Source of the DNA: Ramlibacter tataouinensis
GTDB taxonomy: Bacteria > Pseudomonadota > Gammaproteobacteria > Burkholderiales > Burkholderiaceae_C
Reading direction: 5' to 3'
NCBI RefSeq assembly: GCF_001580455.1
Contig: NZ_CP010951.1
Coordinates: 3,497,001 to 3,561,000, forward strand
Length of the DNA stretch: 64,000 nucleotides
Shown here: positions 41,317 through 49,658 of the stretch, one piece after another
Position numbering within the stretch: position 1 is the stretch's first letter
Layout: the number at the start of each line of letters is the position of its first letter
Notes under the pieces: generated by a model
What the model was told of the DNA's origin: nothing
Databases searched by the model: none
The model's input: only the letters and a program-made list of their open reading frames with translations
Position numbers and translations under genes: made by a program

Positions 41317-42748
41317 CGCCAAACCCGCGTTTGGCACCCGTACTCAGGTGCCACCGCCGCCGGCGCCCTCCGCGCTGGGCGGCACCGCGCTCGCGCAGAG
41401 CCGCCTGCTGCTCGCGCTGGAGGTCTTTCTCGAGCCTGGCATCACGGTGCTGTCGCTCTGGATCCTGGTCTGGCTGCTCGACGGCGCGCTCGATGCCGGA
41501 TGGCTGGTCGCTTCCATCGTCGCGTTCGCCCTCGCGTTCCCCGGGCGCTCGCTGGTGCGCTCCCCGCCCGATCGGGTGATCCTGAGCATCCTGCTGGCCT
41601 GGGGCTGGACCGCCGGCCTGCTGCTGGCCCTCGGTTTTGCGACCGGCCACATCTACGAGTTTCCCGCCATCGTGGTGGTGAACTGGCTATGGTTCTCGCC
41701 CACGTTGCAACTGCTGGCGCATTGGGGCCTGCGCGTGTCGGCGCCGCACCTGGTGCGGTTGCAGGGCCCGCCGCTGCGCGCGGTGGTGGTGGGCATGAAC
41801 GAGCAAGGCTGCATGCTGGCCGACCGCATCAGCAGCGCCCCCTACGCCGGCATCGAAATGGTGGGCTTCTTCGACGACCGCATGCCCGTGCGGCAGCAGG
41901 GGGCGGAGCGCCATCGCATGCTCGGGCGGATCGCCGAGATCGCGGAGTTCGCCAAGGCCAACCGGGTGCAGCTCATTTACCTGTCCTTGCCGATGGCGTC
42001 GCAGCCGCGCATCAAGGAGTTGCTCGATGCGCTGAAAGACACCACGGCCTCGGTCTATTTCGTCCCCGACATGTTCGTGACCGACCTGATACAGGGGCGC
42101 ACCGACACCGTGTGCGGATTCCCCGTCATCTCGGTGTGCGAGACGCCCTTCCGCGGCCCCGCCGGCGTGCTCAAGCGCGCCGAGGACATCGTGCTGACCT
42201 GTCTGATCCTGGTGCTGATCTCTCCGCTGCTGCTGGCGATCGCGCTGGCGGTCAAGATGAGCTCACCGGGGCCCGTCATCTTCCGCCAGCGCCGCTACGG
42301 CCTCGATGGCGAGGAGATCGTGGTCTACAAGTTCCGCTCGATGCGGGTGACCGAGGACGGCGACACCATCGAGCAGGCGCGCAAGAACGACAGCCGCGTC
42401 ACGCCTTTGGGCGCGGTGTTGCGAAAAACCTCCATGGATGAGTTGCCCCAATTCATCAACGTGCTGCAAGGACGGATGAGCATCGTCGGGCCGCGCCCGC
42501 ATGCGGTGGCGCACAACGAGAGGTACCGCGGCCTGATCAAGAGCTATATGGTCCGGCACAAGGTGCGGCCCGGCATCACAGGCTGGGCGCAGGTCAATGG
42601 ATTCCGGGGGGAAACGGTGTCCCTGGAGATGATGGAAGGACGGATACGGTGCGACCTGGACTATCTGCGCAACTGGTCGCTGCGGCTTGACCTGTACATC
42701 ATCGCCAAGACCATAAAGCTGGTTTTCAAGGATGCTTCCGCGTACTGA
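41309..42748 (+). CDS. undecaprenyl-phosphate sugar phosphotransferase (WcaJ/EpsB-like)
   Basis: 479 aa from ATG 41309, which has GGAGAGG 10 bases upstream; GTG 41303 is possible. Four N-terminal helices, a CoA-binding-like domain (VVVGMNEQGCMLADRI), a further helix (about 295-315), and the catalytic C-terminal domain: KMSSPGPVIFRQRRYGLDGE, YKFRSMRV, RKTSMDELPQFINVLQGRMS, VGPRPHA, RPGITGWAQVNGFRGET. It transfers glucose- or galactose-1-phosphate to undecaprenyl phosphate, the first step of repeat-unit assembly. It overlaps the regulator stop. The sugar cannot be told from sequence. Confidence 0.92.
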   Translation: MPDAKPAFGTRTQVPPPPAPSALGGTALAQSRLLLALEVFLEPGITVLSLWILVWLLDGALDAGWLVASIVAFALAFPGRSLVRSPPDRVILSILLAWGWTAGLLLALGFATGHIYEFPAIVVVNWLWFSPTLQLLAHWGLRVSAPHLVRLQGPPLRAVVVGMNEQGCMLADRISSAPYAGIEMVGFFDDRMPVRQQGAERHRMLGRIAEIAEFAKANRVQLIYLSLPMASQPRIKELLDALKDTTASVYFVPDMFVTDLIQGRTDTVCGFPVISVCETPFRGPAGVLKRAEDIVLTCLILVLISPLLLAIALAVKMSSPGPVIFRQRRYGLDGEEIVVYKFRSMRVTEDGDTIEQARKNDSRVTPLGAVLRKTSMDELPQFINVLQGRMSIVGPRPHAVAHNERYRGLIKSYMVRHKVRPGITGWAQVNGFRGETVSLEMMEGRIRCDLDYLRNWSLRLDLYIIAKTIKLVFKDASAY

Positions 42749-42841
42749 AGGGAATATAGTGCGACCGAGCCATTGCATCAGGCGCACTCGCGGCGTCAGT
42801 ATCCCTCCCAGGGCACGCGGGCTCACGGGGTCCTGGGCGCA

Positions 42842-42860
42842 TGCCCCGGCGTACGGGGCA
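42842..42860 (+). promoter_or_regulatory. leader hairpin upstream of epsL
   Basis: TGCCCCG, loop GCGTA, CGGGGCA: a perfect 7-bp stem in the 136-bp gap, ending 12 bases before the GGAG that serves the TTG start at 42885. It could tune translation or stabilise the mRNA. No other signal was seen in the gap. Confidence 0.35.
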
Positions 42861-42884
42861 GAAGTAGAACCCGGAGAAATCAAA

Positions 42885-44117
42885 TTGAAGAAACTTCGCA
42901 TCCGTCCCGCACTTGCCCTCGCTGCTTTCGCCTTGGCCACGCCTGCGGCGTTTGCGCAACAACAGCAGCAGCCGGAGCCGCCTCCGCCGCCGCCGCAACC
43001 GCAGCAGACCGGACTGCCCGAAGGCCTGCACCTCAGTGCGCAAGCCGGCGTGGAGCATGACAGCAACGTGCTGCGCACGGCCACCAACGAGATATCCGAC
43101 ACCGCCCTGACCGGGGGCCTGGGGCTGAGTTTCAACCGACGCTATGGCCTGCAGAGGATTCGCGCCGACGTCCAGGCCCAGTGGTGGTGGTACTCGGACC
43201 AGTCCGACCTCGATTTCCATACCTTGAATTACGCGCTCGCCTGGGATTGGTCCTTGACCCCGCGCTTCCACGGCGTGGCCAGCGCCGATCGCCGCGAGTA
43301 CCGCGAAGTGACGACCACGGCGCTGGGTGGCAACCAGGTCGGCAGCCGTGTCGAGCGCGTGGAACTGCTGGAAGGCATCTTCGACGTGACCGCGACCTGG
43401 CGCGCCCTGGCCGGCATCTCGCACACCAAGAACGACAGCTCGCAACCCGGCAGCTGGGACGGCGAGCCGGAGATCAACTGGTGGCATGTCGGCGTGGGTT
43501 ATGACCTGCCCTCGGGCTCCTCGGTACGCCTGCGCTACCGCCAGGGCGACGGCGAGTACCACGACCCGGCGTTCACCACCTTCGCCGCGCTCAACACCGA
43601 CTTCAAGGACAGCGAATGGGAACTGTCCGGGCGCTGGACAGTCACCGGCAAGACCACGGTGGACGGCCGCCTCGCCTACCTGCGCCGCGAACATGACGCG
43701 CGGCCGCAGCTCGACTTCAGCGGCTGGGTCGGGGGCGCCAACGCCAACTGGGAAATCACCGGCAAGACGCGCCTGACGGCCGGCTATGCGCACGATCTGA
43801 CCTCCACCGGCACGCCCCTGGGCGGCCATGTGGTGAGCGATCGCCTGTTCCTGGCGCCCATCTGGGCCGCCACCGGCAAGACCTCGTTCAGCCTGCGCTA
43901 CGACTACACCCGCCGCCGTTGGGAAGACGTGCCGGCGCCGTCGTTCGACTCCGGCCGCCGCGACACCGTGCAGGCCCTGGCCCTGGGCGTGGATTGGTCG
44001 GCGCTGCGCTGGTTGACGGTCTCGGGGTACCTGCGCCAGGAAAAGCAGAGTTCCTCGATCCCCAGCGCCAAGTACGACGCCACGGTGTTTGGGGTCCTGG
44101 CGAAGGCCACTTTCTAA
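42885..44117 (+). CDS. epsL: exopolysaccharide outer-membrane beta-barrel protein, EpsL-like
   Basis: 410 aa from TTG 42885. The TTG is chosen because a signal peptide begins there (LKKLRIRPALALAAFALATP ending FAQQ) and GGAG lies 9 bases upstream; the frame before it is not signal-like. A Gln/Pro-rich linker (QQQQQPEPPPPPPQPQQ) precedes a barrel with many WxY/RxRY strands and the C-terminal AKATF. The family is found in EPS loci linked to XrtB/PEP-CTERM systems, where it is thought to help export the polymer. No exosortase gene is in the window. Confidence 0.8.
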   Translation: MKKLRIRPALALAAFALATPAAFAQQQQQPEPPPPPPQPQQTGLPEGLHLSAQAGVEHDSNVLRTATNEISDTALTGGLGLSFNRRYGLQRIRADVQAQWWWYSDQSDLDFHTLNYALAWDWSLTPRFHGVASADRREYREVTTTALGGNQVGSRVERVELLEGIFDVTATWRALAGISHTKNDSSQPGSWDGEPEINWWHVGVGYDLPSGSSVRLRYRQGDGEYHDPAFTTFAALNTDFKDSEWELSGRWTVTGKTTVDGRLAYLRREHDARPQLDFSGWVGGANANWEITGKTRLTAGYAHDLTSTGTPLGGHVVSDRLFLAPIWAATGKTSFSLRYDYTRRRWEDVPAPSFDSGRRDTVQALALGVDWSALRWLTVSGYLRQEKQSSSIPSAKYDATVFGVLAKATF

Positions 44118-44142
44118 AACGCAACCGCAAGGAGAGATCTGC

Positions 44143-44952
44143 ATGAGCCCCAAGCTGCTACGTTCGATCGGCGCCATCGCCATCGCACTGGCCGCCGCGG
44201 CTGCGACGGCCCAGGACGCGAGCAAGGCCACCGACTACAGGCTCGCGCCGGGCGATTCGATCAGGGTCCAGGTCTACCAGAACCCGGACCTGTCGGTCGA
44301 CGCTCGCGTGTCCGAGAGCGGCGTGGTCAACTACCCGCTCATCGGGCCCGTGCAGATCGGCGGCCTGTCCATCACCGAGGCCGAGCGCGCCATCGCGCAG
44401 GCGCTGCAAAAGGGCAATATCTTGAAGCAGCCGCAGGTGAACATCAACCTGGTGCAGCAGCGCGGCAACAACGTGGCGGTGCTCGGCCAGGTGCAAAAGC
44501 CCGGCCGCTTCAACCTCGAGACCACCAACATGCGGGTGAGCGAGATGCTGGCCGCGGCCGGCGGCATCACGACGACGGCCGACGAGGTCGCGACGATCAC
44601 CGGCACCCGCAACGGCCAGCCGTTCCGCAAGCAGGTGGACATCCCGGCGCTGCTGTCCGGCAAGTCCGGCGACGACCTGGTGCTTTCTCCCGGCGACACG
44701 GTCTATGTCGAGAAGGCACCCACTTTCTATATCTATGGCGAGGCGCAGCGTCCCGGCAACTACCGCGTCGAGCGCAACATGACGGTGATGCAGGCGATCG
44801 CCGCGGGCGGCGGGATCACGGCGCGCGGCAGCCAGAACCGCGTGCGCATCACACGGACCAACCCGGACGGCAAGACCGTGGAAATCTCGCCACGCCTCAC
44901 GGACGTGGTGCAGCCGGGTGACGTGCTGTTCGTGCGCGAAAGCATCTTCTAG
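44143..44952 (+). CDS. epsE: polysaccharide export protein (Wza/EpsE family)
   Basis: 269 aa. ATG 44143 follows AAGGAGAG at 6 bases and begins a signal peptide (LLRSIGAIAIALAAAAATAQ) with no lipobox Cys, so it is not a Wza-type lipoprotein. The Poly_export domain is present (YRLAPGDSIRVQVYQNPDLS, VNYPLIGPVQIGGLS), with two SLBB-like repeats (VLGQVQKPGRFNLE, IYGEAQRPGNYRVE). It forms the periplasmic/outer-membrane polymer channel with the inner-membrane EpsF. Confidence 0.92.
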   Translation: MSPKLLRSIGAIAIALAAAAATAQDASKATDYRLAPGDSIRVQVYQNPDLSVDARVSESGVVNYPLIGPVQIGGLSITEAERAIAQALQKGNILKQPQVNINLVQQRGNNVAVLGQVQKPGRFNLETTNMRVSEMLAAAGGITTTADEVATITGTRNGQPFRKQVDIPALLSGKSGDDLVLSPGDTVYVEKAPTFYIYGEAQRPGNYRVERNMTVMQAIAAGGGITARGSQNRVRITRTNPDGKTVEISPRLTDVVQPGDVLFVRESIF

Positions 44953-44976
44953 CAATCCATCTGTTCGGCAGCAGGG

Positions 44977-45016
44977 CAGTCAAGCAGTGAAGCAGTAACG
45001 CAGTAAGGCAGGGAAG
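44977..45016. repeat. five 8-bp tandem units before epsF
   Basis: CAGTCAAG, CAGTGAAG, CAGTAACG, CAGTAAGG and CAGGGAAG in direct succession, ending 7 bases before the epsF ATG. The last two units contain the purine-rich AAGG/GGGAAG that probably acts as the ribosome site. Loss or gain of units would move that site, so it may be a slippage-prone leader. Confidence 0.6.
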
Positions 45017-45023
45017 ATTCACG

Positions 45024-46412
45024 ATGAGCCTGTACCAGTTGTTTTCGATCCTGCGCGCGCGCCGGCTCGTGGCGGGACTCATCCTTCTGTCCACGCTGGC
45101 GCTGGCGCTGGCCTGGATTCTTTTCAGGCCGACCCAGTACACCGCGCGCGCGCCGGTGCTCGTGGACATCACGCGTCCCGACCCGATCAACCCGACCCCG
45201 GTGTGGGGCAACCCGGCGCCCGGCTTCATGGCCACGCAGATCGACATCGTCAAGAGTGACCGTGTCGCCGAGCGGGTGCTGCAGTTGCTGCCGGCCGACC
45301 AGGCGCCCATGAAGGGCTTGCGCGAACAGGCCCAGAAGAAGGAGAAGAACGGAACCTCGCCCGATCGTGGCATCTCCCAGGCCCTGCAGGAGCGCCTGGA
45401 AGTCAAGCCGGCGCGCGAGAGCAACGTCATCAACATCACCTGGACCGGCCGCACGCCTGCCGAGGCGGCGCGCGTGGCGAATGCCTTCGCGCAGGCCTAC
45501 CTGGACACCACCGTCGACCTCAAGACCGACCCGCAGCGCAAGTACACCGTGTGGTTCGACGACCAGGTCAAGGAGGCGCGCGACCGGCTGCAGAAGGCCC
45601 AGCAGCGCCTGGCGGATTACCAGCAGAAGGCCGGCATCGTCAGCACCGACGAGCGCGCCGACTACGAGACCACGCGCCTGAACGACCTGTCCCAGCAGCT
45701 CGTCGCGCTGCAGAACCGCGGCCGCACCGCACCGGCGGGCGCCTCGGACGCGAGCCCCCTGGTCAACAACCTGCGCCAGGACGCCGCCCGGCTGGAAGCG
45801 AAGCTCGCGCAGAACTCGGCCACCATGGGCTCGCGCCATCCGGAGATGCAGCGCCTGCAGGCCGAACTGGCCACGCTGCGCAGCCGCATGGCCGAGGAGT
45901 CGGCGCGCGTCGGCCAGACCGCGGCCAGCGCCGCCGAAGCGGCCAAGGTGCGCGAGCGCGAGTTGGTGGCGGCCTTGGCCGAGCAAAAGCAGAAGGTGCT
46001 GGCGATGAACAAGCAGCGCGGCGACCTGAGCCTGCTCAAGAGCGATGTGGACAGCGCCCAGAAAGCCTTCGAGACCGTCAGCGCCAGTTCGGCGCAGGCG
46101 CGGCTGCAAAGCATGAGTAACCAGACCAACGTGATGCGCCTGGCGTCGGCGGTGGAGCCGCTGGACCCGGCCGGGCCGACCAAGGTCCAGGCCCTGCTGA
46201 TCGCCCTGGTGGCCGGCTCGATCCTGGCCATGGCCGGCGCATTGCTCGCCGAACTGGCCAACCGCCGGGTGCGCACGGTGCAGGACCTCTCGCTGGTCAC
46301 GCACCTGCCCATCCTGGCCACCGTGCCGGCGGTCGCTCCGCCGCGCTATGTGCACCCGCGCTTGAGCGCCCCGGCCTCGCGCAGGCTGGCCCTCGCCAGG
46401 AGTGGCGGATGA
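45024..46412 (+). CDS. epsF: chain-length determinant protein (Wzz/EpsF family)
   Basis: 462 aa. Membrane helix 1 is near 16-36 (LVAGLILLSTLALALAWILF). A long periplasmic coiled-coil region follows (KEARDRLQKAQQRLADYQQK, about 170-370), and helix 2 (ALLIALVAGSILAMAGALLA) is near 390-412. It controls polymer length and links the EpsE channel to the kinase EpsG. It has no fused kinase domain; EpsG follows, overlapping by 4 bases. Confidence 0.92.
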   Translation: MSLYQLFSILRARRLVAGLILLSTLALALAWILFRPTQYTARAPVLVDITRPDPINPTPVWGNPAPGFMATQIDIVKSDRVAERVLQLLPADQAPMKGLREQAQKKEKNGTSPDRGISQALQERLEVKPARESNVINITWTGRTPAEAARVANAFAQAYLDTTVDLKTDPQRKYTVWFDDQVKEARDRLQKAQQRLADYQQKAGIVSTDERADYETTRLNDLSQQLVALQNRGRTAPAGASDASPLVNNLRQDAARLEAKLAQNSATMGSRHPEMQRLQAELATLRSRMAEESARVGQTAASAAEAAKVRERELVAALAEQKQKVLAMNKQRGDLSLLKSDVDSAQKAFETVSASSAQARLQSMSNQTNVMRLASAVEPLDPAGPTKVQALLIALVAGSILAMAGALLAELANRRVRTVQDLSLVTHLPILATVPAVAPPRYVHPRLSAPASRRLALARSGG

Positions 46413-47374
46413 GCAACAGCACACAGATCTTTCCCCTGCCCAATCGTGCCGAGCTGGCCGATCTGGACATTCCGATGCCGAGCCGGGAGGCGGCGCAGCC
46501 GATCGGCGCGCTGCTGGTGGACGCCGGCGCGCTCGATCCGCAGGACGTGCCGCGCATCCTCGAATACCAGAAGAAGGCCGCGCTCATGTTCGGCGAGGCC
46601 GGCATGGCGATGGGCCTGCTGGACGAAGAGGACGTCAAGCGCGCGCTGGCGCTGCAATTCGGCCATGCCTATGTGTCACCGGATTCAGGCCTGGGCCACG
46701 AGCTCATTGCCGCGATGGATCCCGACAGCGACGCCGTGGAGCACCTGCGCGTGCTGCGCAGCCAGCTGATGCTGCGCTGGTTCGAGAACGATGCGCGCCA
46801 GGCCGCGCTGGCCGTGGTCAGCCCCGGACCGGGCGAGGGCCGCAGCTACATCGCCGCCAACCTGGCCGTGCTGTTCTCGCAGCTGGGCAAGCGCACGCTG
46901 CTCATCGACGCCGACCTGCGCCGGCCACGCCAGCACGACATCTTCGGCCTCACCGGCCGCATGGGCCTGTCCACGGTGCTGTCGGGCCGCGCCGGCTGGG
47001 AGGCGGTGCACGAGATCAAATCGCTGCCGGGCCTGTGGGTGCTGCCCTCCGGCGCCGCGCCGCCGAATCCGCAGGAGCTGCTGGCGCGTCCCGGCTTCGC
47101 GCGGCTGGTGCAGGCGCTGCGGGCGAGCTACGAAGTGATCCTGATCGACACGCCGGCCGGCAGCGTCTGGGCCGATGCAGGGACCATCGCCGCGCGCGCC
47201 GGCGCGGCGCTCATGCTGGCCTGCCGCGACGCGACTTCGGTGCCGCGCGTGGCGAGCCTGGCCGACGACCTGCGCCAGTTCGGCGTCACCATCGTCGGCG
47301 CCGTGCTCAATGGCGCCGAGCCGGTGAAGCCGCAGCGCGCGGGGCCCCGGCCGGCAGCGCGGATGCGGGTATGA
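46409..47374 (+). CDS. epsG: EpsG-like chain-length tyrosine kinase / ParA-fold ATPase
   Basis: 321 aa, starting ATGA over the epsF stop. Residues about 28-90 resemble a MshEN-type segment (PIGALLVDAGALDPQDV, GLLDEEDVKRALALQFG). The BY-kinase domain follows: SPGPGEGRSYIAANLA is the Walker A region with Arg where Lys is usual (I recall this as common in EpsG), LLIDADLRRPRQ is Walker A', and VILIDTP is Walker B. There is no C-terminal tyrosine cluster. It regulates EpsF by phosphorylation or ATP binding. The stop overlaps the first unit of the 63-bp repeat. Confidence 0.88.
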   Translation: MSNSTQIFPLPNRAELADLDIPMPSREAAQPIGALLVDAGALDPQDVPRILEYQKKAALMFGEAGMAMGLLDEEDVKRALALQFGHAYVSPDSGLGHELIAAMDPDSDAVEHLRVLRSQLMLRWFENDARQAALAVVSPGPGEGRSYIAANLAVLFSQLGKRTLLIDADLRRPRQHDIFGLTGRMGLSTVLSGRAGWEAVHEIKSLPGLWVLPSGAAPPNPQELLARPGFARLVQALRASYEVILIDTPAGSVWADAGTIAARAGAALMLACRDATSVPRVASLADDLRQFGVTIVGAVLNGAEPVKPQRAGPRPAARMRV

Positions 47375-47558
47375 GCCGCACGGCCGCTCCGAAGGCTCAT
47401 GGCACCGCAGCCCGTAGGGCGGAGGTATTCCGAATGAGCCGCACGGCCGCTCCGAAGGCTCATAGCACCGCAGCCCGTAGGGCGGAGGTATTCCGAATGA
47501 GCCGCACGGCCGCTCCGAAGGCTCATGGCACCGCAGCCCGTAGGGCGGAGCTTATCCA
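47371..47558 (+). repeat. three tandem 63/63/62-bp repeats carrying hairpin, ribosome site and ATG
   Basis: Units begin at 47371, 47434 and 47497. Each starts ATGAGCC, contains GGCTCAT 16 bases later (a possible 7-bp stem), then GTAGGGCGGAG about 11 bases before the next ATG. Units 1 and 2 differ by one base. Unit 3 has a changed end (GAGCTTATCCA) and is one base shorter, which puts the following wecG ATG in another frame. They fill the whole gap between epsG and wecG. Confidence 0.9.
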
Positions 47559-47562
47559 ATGA
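47371..47562 (+). CDS. possible 63-aa repeat peptide bridging epsG and wecG
   Basis: The repeat is open in one frame and encodes three copies of MSRTAAPKAHGTAARRAEVF-like 21-residue blocks, ending AELIQ. Its ATG overlaps the epsG stop and its TGA overlaps the wecG ATG (ATGA at both ends), giving an unbroken chain of coupled starts. The peptide is very basic and low in complexity. It is equally likely that the frame is only a by-product of the DNA repeat, used for ribosome hand-over and not for a product. Confidence 0.35.
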   Translation: MSRTAAPKAHGTAARRAEVFRMSRTAAPKAHSTAARRAEVFRMSRTAAPKAHGTAARRAELIQ

Positions 47563-48344
47563 ACCCTCCGCTGCGCGCCAATGAGTGGCAGGCGCGCTGG
47601 CGCGAGCTGGTGCAAAGCGTGGTGCGCGTGCGCACCGGGCGTGGCGAGCAGCAGCTGCTGGAATCCCTGGCGTATCCGGCCGATCCCATGGTGGTGGCCT
47701 TCGTCAATGCGCATGCGATGAATTCGGCTGCGGTGGGCCGGAAGTTCTTCGAAGCCCTGGTGTCGGCCGACATCCTCCTGCGCGACGGCGTCGGCATGGC
47801 CGTCCTGCTGCGACTGCTCAACCAGTCGCCGGGCCTCAATCTCAATGGCACCGACCTGATCCCCAAGATCCTGCGCTTCTACGCCGGCCGCTCCATCGCG
47901 CTGTTCGGCACGCAGGAGCCGTACCTGCGCAGCGCGCGCCAGCGGGTGATGCAGGAACTGGCGCCCGGCAGCGTCTGCATCACCACGCACGGCTTCCGCG
48001 ACACCGGGGACTACATCCACCTGGCGGCTTCCCACCGGCCCAGCCTGATCGTGCTGGGGATGGGCATGCCGCGCCAGGAGGAGGTCGCGCACATGCTGCG
48101 CGCGGCCCTGGGCTACCCCTGCCTGATCGTCTGCGGCGGCGCGATCATCGACTTCATCGGCGGCAAGACCTCGCGCGCGCCGGCCTGGATGCGCGGCGCC
48201 GGCCTGGAGTGGCTGTATCGCCTGGCGCTGGAGCCCCGCCGCCTCTTTCAGCGCTATGTGGTCGGCAACCCGCTGTTCCTGCTGCGCGCGGTGAGCCTGG
48301 CGGCCGCCTCGCTGCGGCAAGGCGGGCACGGCGCGGCGACCTAG
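47559..48344 (+). CDS. WecG/TagA/CpsF family glycosyltransferase (GT26)
   Basis: 261 aa. GT26 motifs: LNLNGTDLIPKIL, LIVLGMGMPRQEEVA, and the end pattern CGGAIIDFIGGKTSRAPAWM followed by RGAGLEWLYRLALEPRR. It transfers a hexosamine- or uronate-type sugar from its UDP donor onto an undecaprenyl-linked precursor. It is the only dedicated glycosyltransferase in this locus besides the initiating enzyme. The TAG stop lies inside the left end of a palindromic element. Confidence 0.92.
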   Translation: MNPPLRANEWQARWRELVQSVVRVRTGRGEQQLLESLAYPADPMVVAFVNAHAMNSAAVGRKFFEALVSADILLRDGVGMAVLLRLLNQSPGLNLNGTDLIPKILRFYAGRSIALFGTQEPYLRSARQRVMQELAPGSVCITTHGFRDTGDYIHLAASHRPSLIVLGMGMPRQEEVAHMLRAALGYPCLIVCGGAIIDFIGGKTSRAPAWMRGAGLEWLYRLALEPRRLFQRYVVGNPLFLLRAVSLAAASLRQGGHGAAT

Positions 48345-48556
48345 TGTTCTGTCCCACAAATAACTGGCATTTCGCTGCGCGGTATCGGGGCATGCGCCCC
48401 GATACCGCGCAGCCCGGAGGGTTCGGCGCCTGCGGGGCCCTCGCCGGGCGCCCAGAGGGGGTCAAGACGCCCAGTCTTGACCCCCTCTGGCCACCCGCCG
48501 ATCATCCCCGCAGGCATCCGAACGAAATGCCAGCTATTTGTGGGACAGGACACTAG
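48341..48556. mobile_element. 216-bp MITE-like nested palindrome
   Basis: Terminal inverted repeats of 34 bp (48341-48374 and 48523-48556) match at 32 positions and begin and end CTAG. Inside are a perfect 16-bp hairpin with loop ATGC (48376-48411) and a perfect 17-bp hairpin with loop GCCCA (48452-48490). A further pair of arms (GTTCGG..GCCTGCGGGG and its partner at about 48507-48522) extends the symmetry. There is no open reading frame of note. It overlaps the wecG stop, so it could also end eps transcription. No transposase is present. Confidence 0.75.
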
Positions 48557-48601
48557 GCCCGGAAGCACGCAAACGGCGTGAACGGGCCTAGACTCTGACC
48601 C

Positions 48602-49615
48602 ATGAACATTCTCCTGACCGGCGGCGCCGGCTACATCGGCAGCCACACCTGTGTCGCGCTGATGCAGGCCGGCTATACGCCCGTCATCCTCGACAACTTC
48701 GCCAACAGCCATCCGCGCGTGATCGAACGCCTGCAGGCGATCACGGGCCAGCCCGTAATCTGCGAGCGCGGCGACGTGCTTGATACGCAAGAGGTCGAAG
48801 CCGTGCTGCGCCGCCACCGGATCGCCGGTGTGGTCCACCTGGCGGGCGACAAGGCCGTCGGCGAAAGCGTCGCCAAGCCGCTGAAGTACTACCGCAACAA
48901 CATCGGCGGCGCGGTGAGCCTGATGCAGGCAATGCAGGCCGCCGGCTGCGGCATACTGGTGTTCTCCAGCAGCGCCACCGTGTACGGCGATCCGGCCAGC
49001 GTGCCGATCCGCGAGGACTTCCCGCGCAGCCACACCAACCCCTACGGACACACGAAGCTGGTGATCGAGGACATGCTCGCGGCGCAGGGCGCCGCCGATC
49101 CGTCATGGAAGGTGGCGGTGCTGCGCTACTTCAACCCGGTGGGGGCGCACCCGAGCGGCCTGATCGGCGAAGACCCGGCCGACGTGCCCAACAACCTGAT
49201 GCCCTACATCGCCCAGACGGCCATGGGCACGCGCGAGCAGCTGAACGTGTTCGGCAACGACTACCCCACGCCCGATGGCACTGGCGTGCGCGACTACATC
49301 CATGTGTGCGACCTGGCCGAAGGCCACGTCGCGGCGCTGCGTTACCTGCTGGAAAGCGGCAAGGGCCTCACGGTGAACCTGGGCACCGGCCGCGGCTACA
49401 GCGTGCTGGAGGTGCGGCGCGCCTTCGAGAAGGCCAGCGGCCGCGACATCCCCTACCGGATCGCGCCCCGGCGCCCGGGCGACGTGGCCCAGTGCTACGC
49501 CGACCCGGAGCTGGCGCGCGAGCTCCTGGGCTGGCAGGCCAGCCGCAGCCTGGACGAGATGTGCGCCGACAGCTGGCGCTGGCAAAGCCGCAATCCACGC
49601 GGCTACCGCGACTAG
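48602..49615 (+). CDS. galE: UDP-glucose 4-epimerase
   Basis: 337 aa. NAD-binding motif TGGAGYIGSH (about 6-15), FSSSATVYG with the catalytic Ser/Thr, and YGHTKLVIE with the Tyr-Lys pair; VLRYFNPVGAHPSG and AEGHVAAL are typical of GalE. It interconverts UDP-glucose and UDP-galactose and probably supplies UDP-galactose to the eps locus, from which it is separated by the palindromic element. No strong ribosome site is visible before the ATG. Confidence 0.95.
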   Translation: MNILLTGGAGYIGSHTCVALMQAGYTPVILDNFANSHPRVIERLQAITGQPVICERGDVLDTQEVEAVLRRHRIAGVVHLAGDKAVGESVAKPLKYYRNNIGGAVSLMQAMQAAGCGILVFSSSATVYGDPASVPIREDFPRSHTNPYGHTKLVIEDMLAAQGAADPSWKVAVLRYFNPVGAHPSGLIGEDPADVPNNLMPYIAQTAMGTREQLNVFGNDYPTPDGTGVRDYIHVCDLAEGHVAALRYLLESGKGLTVNLGTGRGYSVLEVRRAFEKASGRDIPYRIAPRRPGDVAQCYADPELARELLGWQASRSLDEMCADSWRWQSRNPRGYRD

Positions 49616-49658
49616 ACCGGCTTTCCGCGCGGCCGCACCGCTACCATCCGGTACATTG

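Noticed and set aside
46825..46880. Arg in place of Lys in the EpsG Walker A as a sign of an inactive kinase
   Set aside because: As far as I recall GxGRS is common in EpsG-type proteins, so it is more likely a family trait than a defect.
47371..47558. CRISPR-like reading of the 63-bp repeats
   Set aside because: The units are contiguous with no unique spacers, only three in number, and there are no cas genes.
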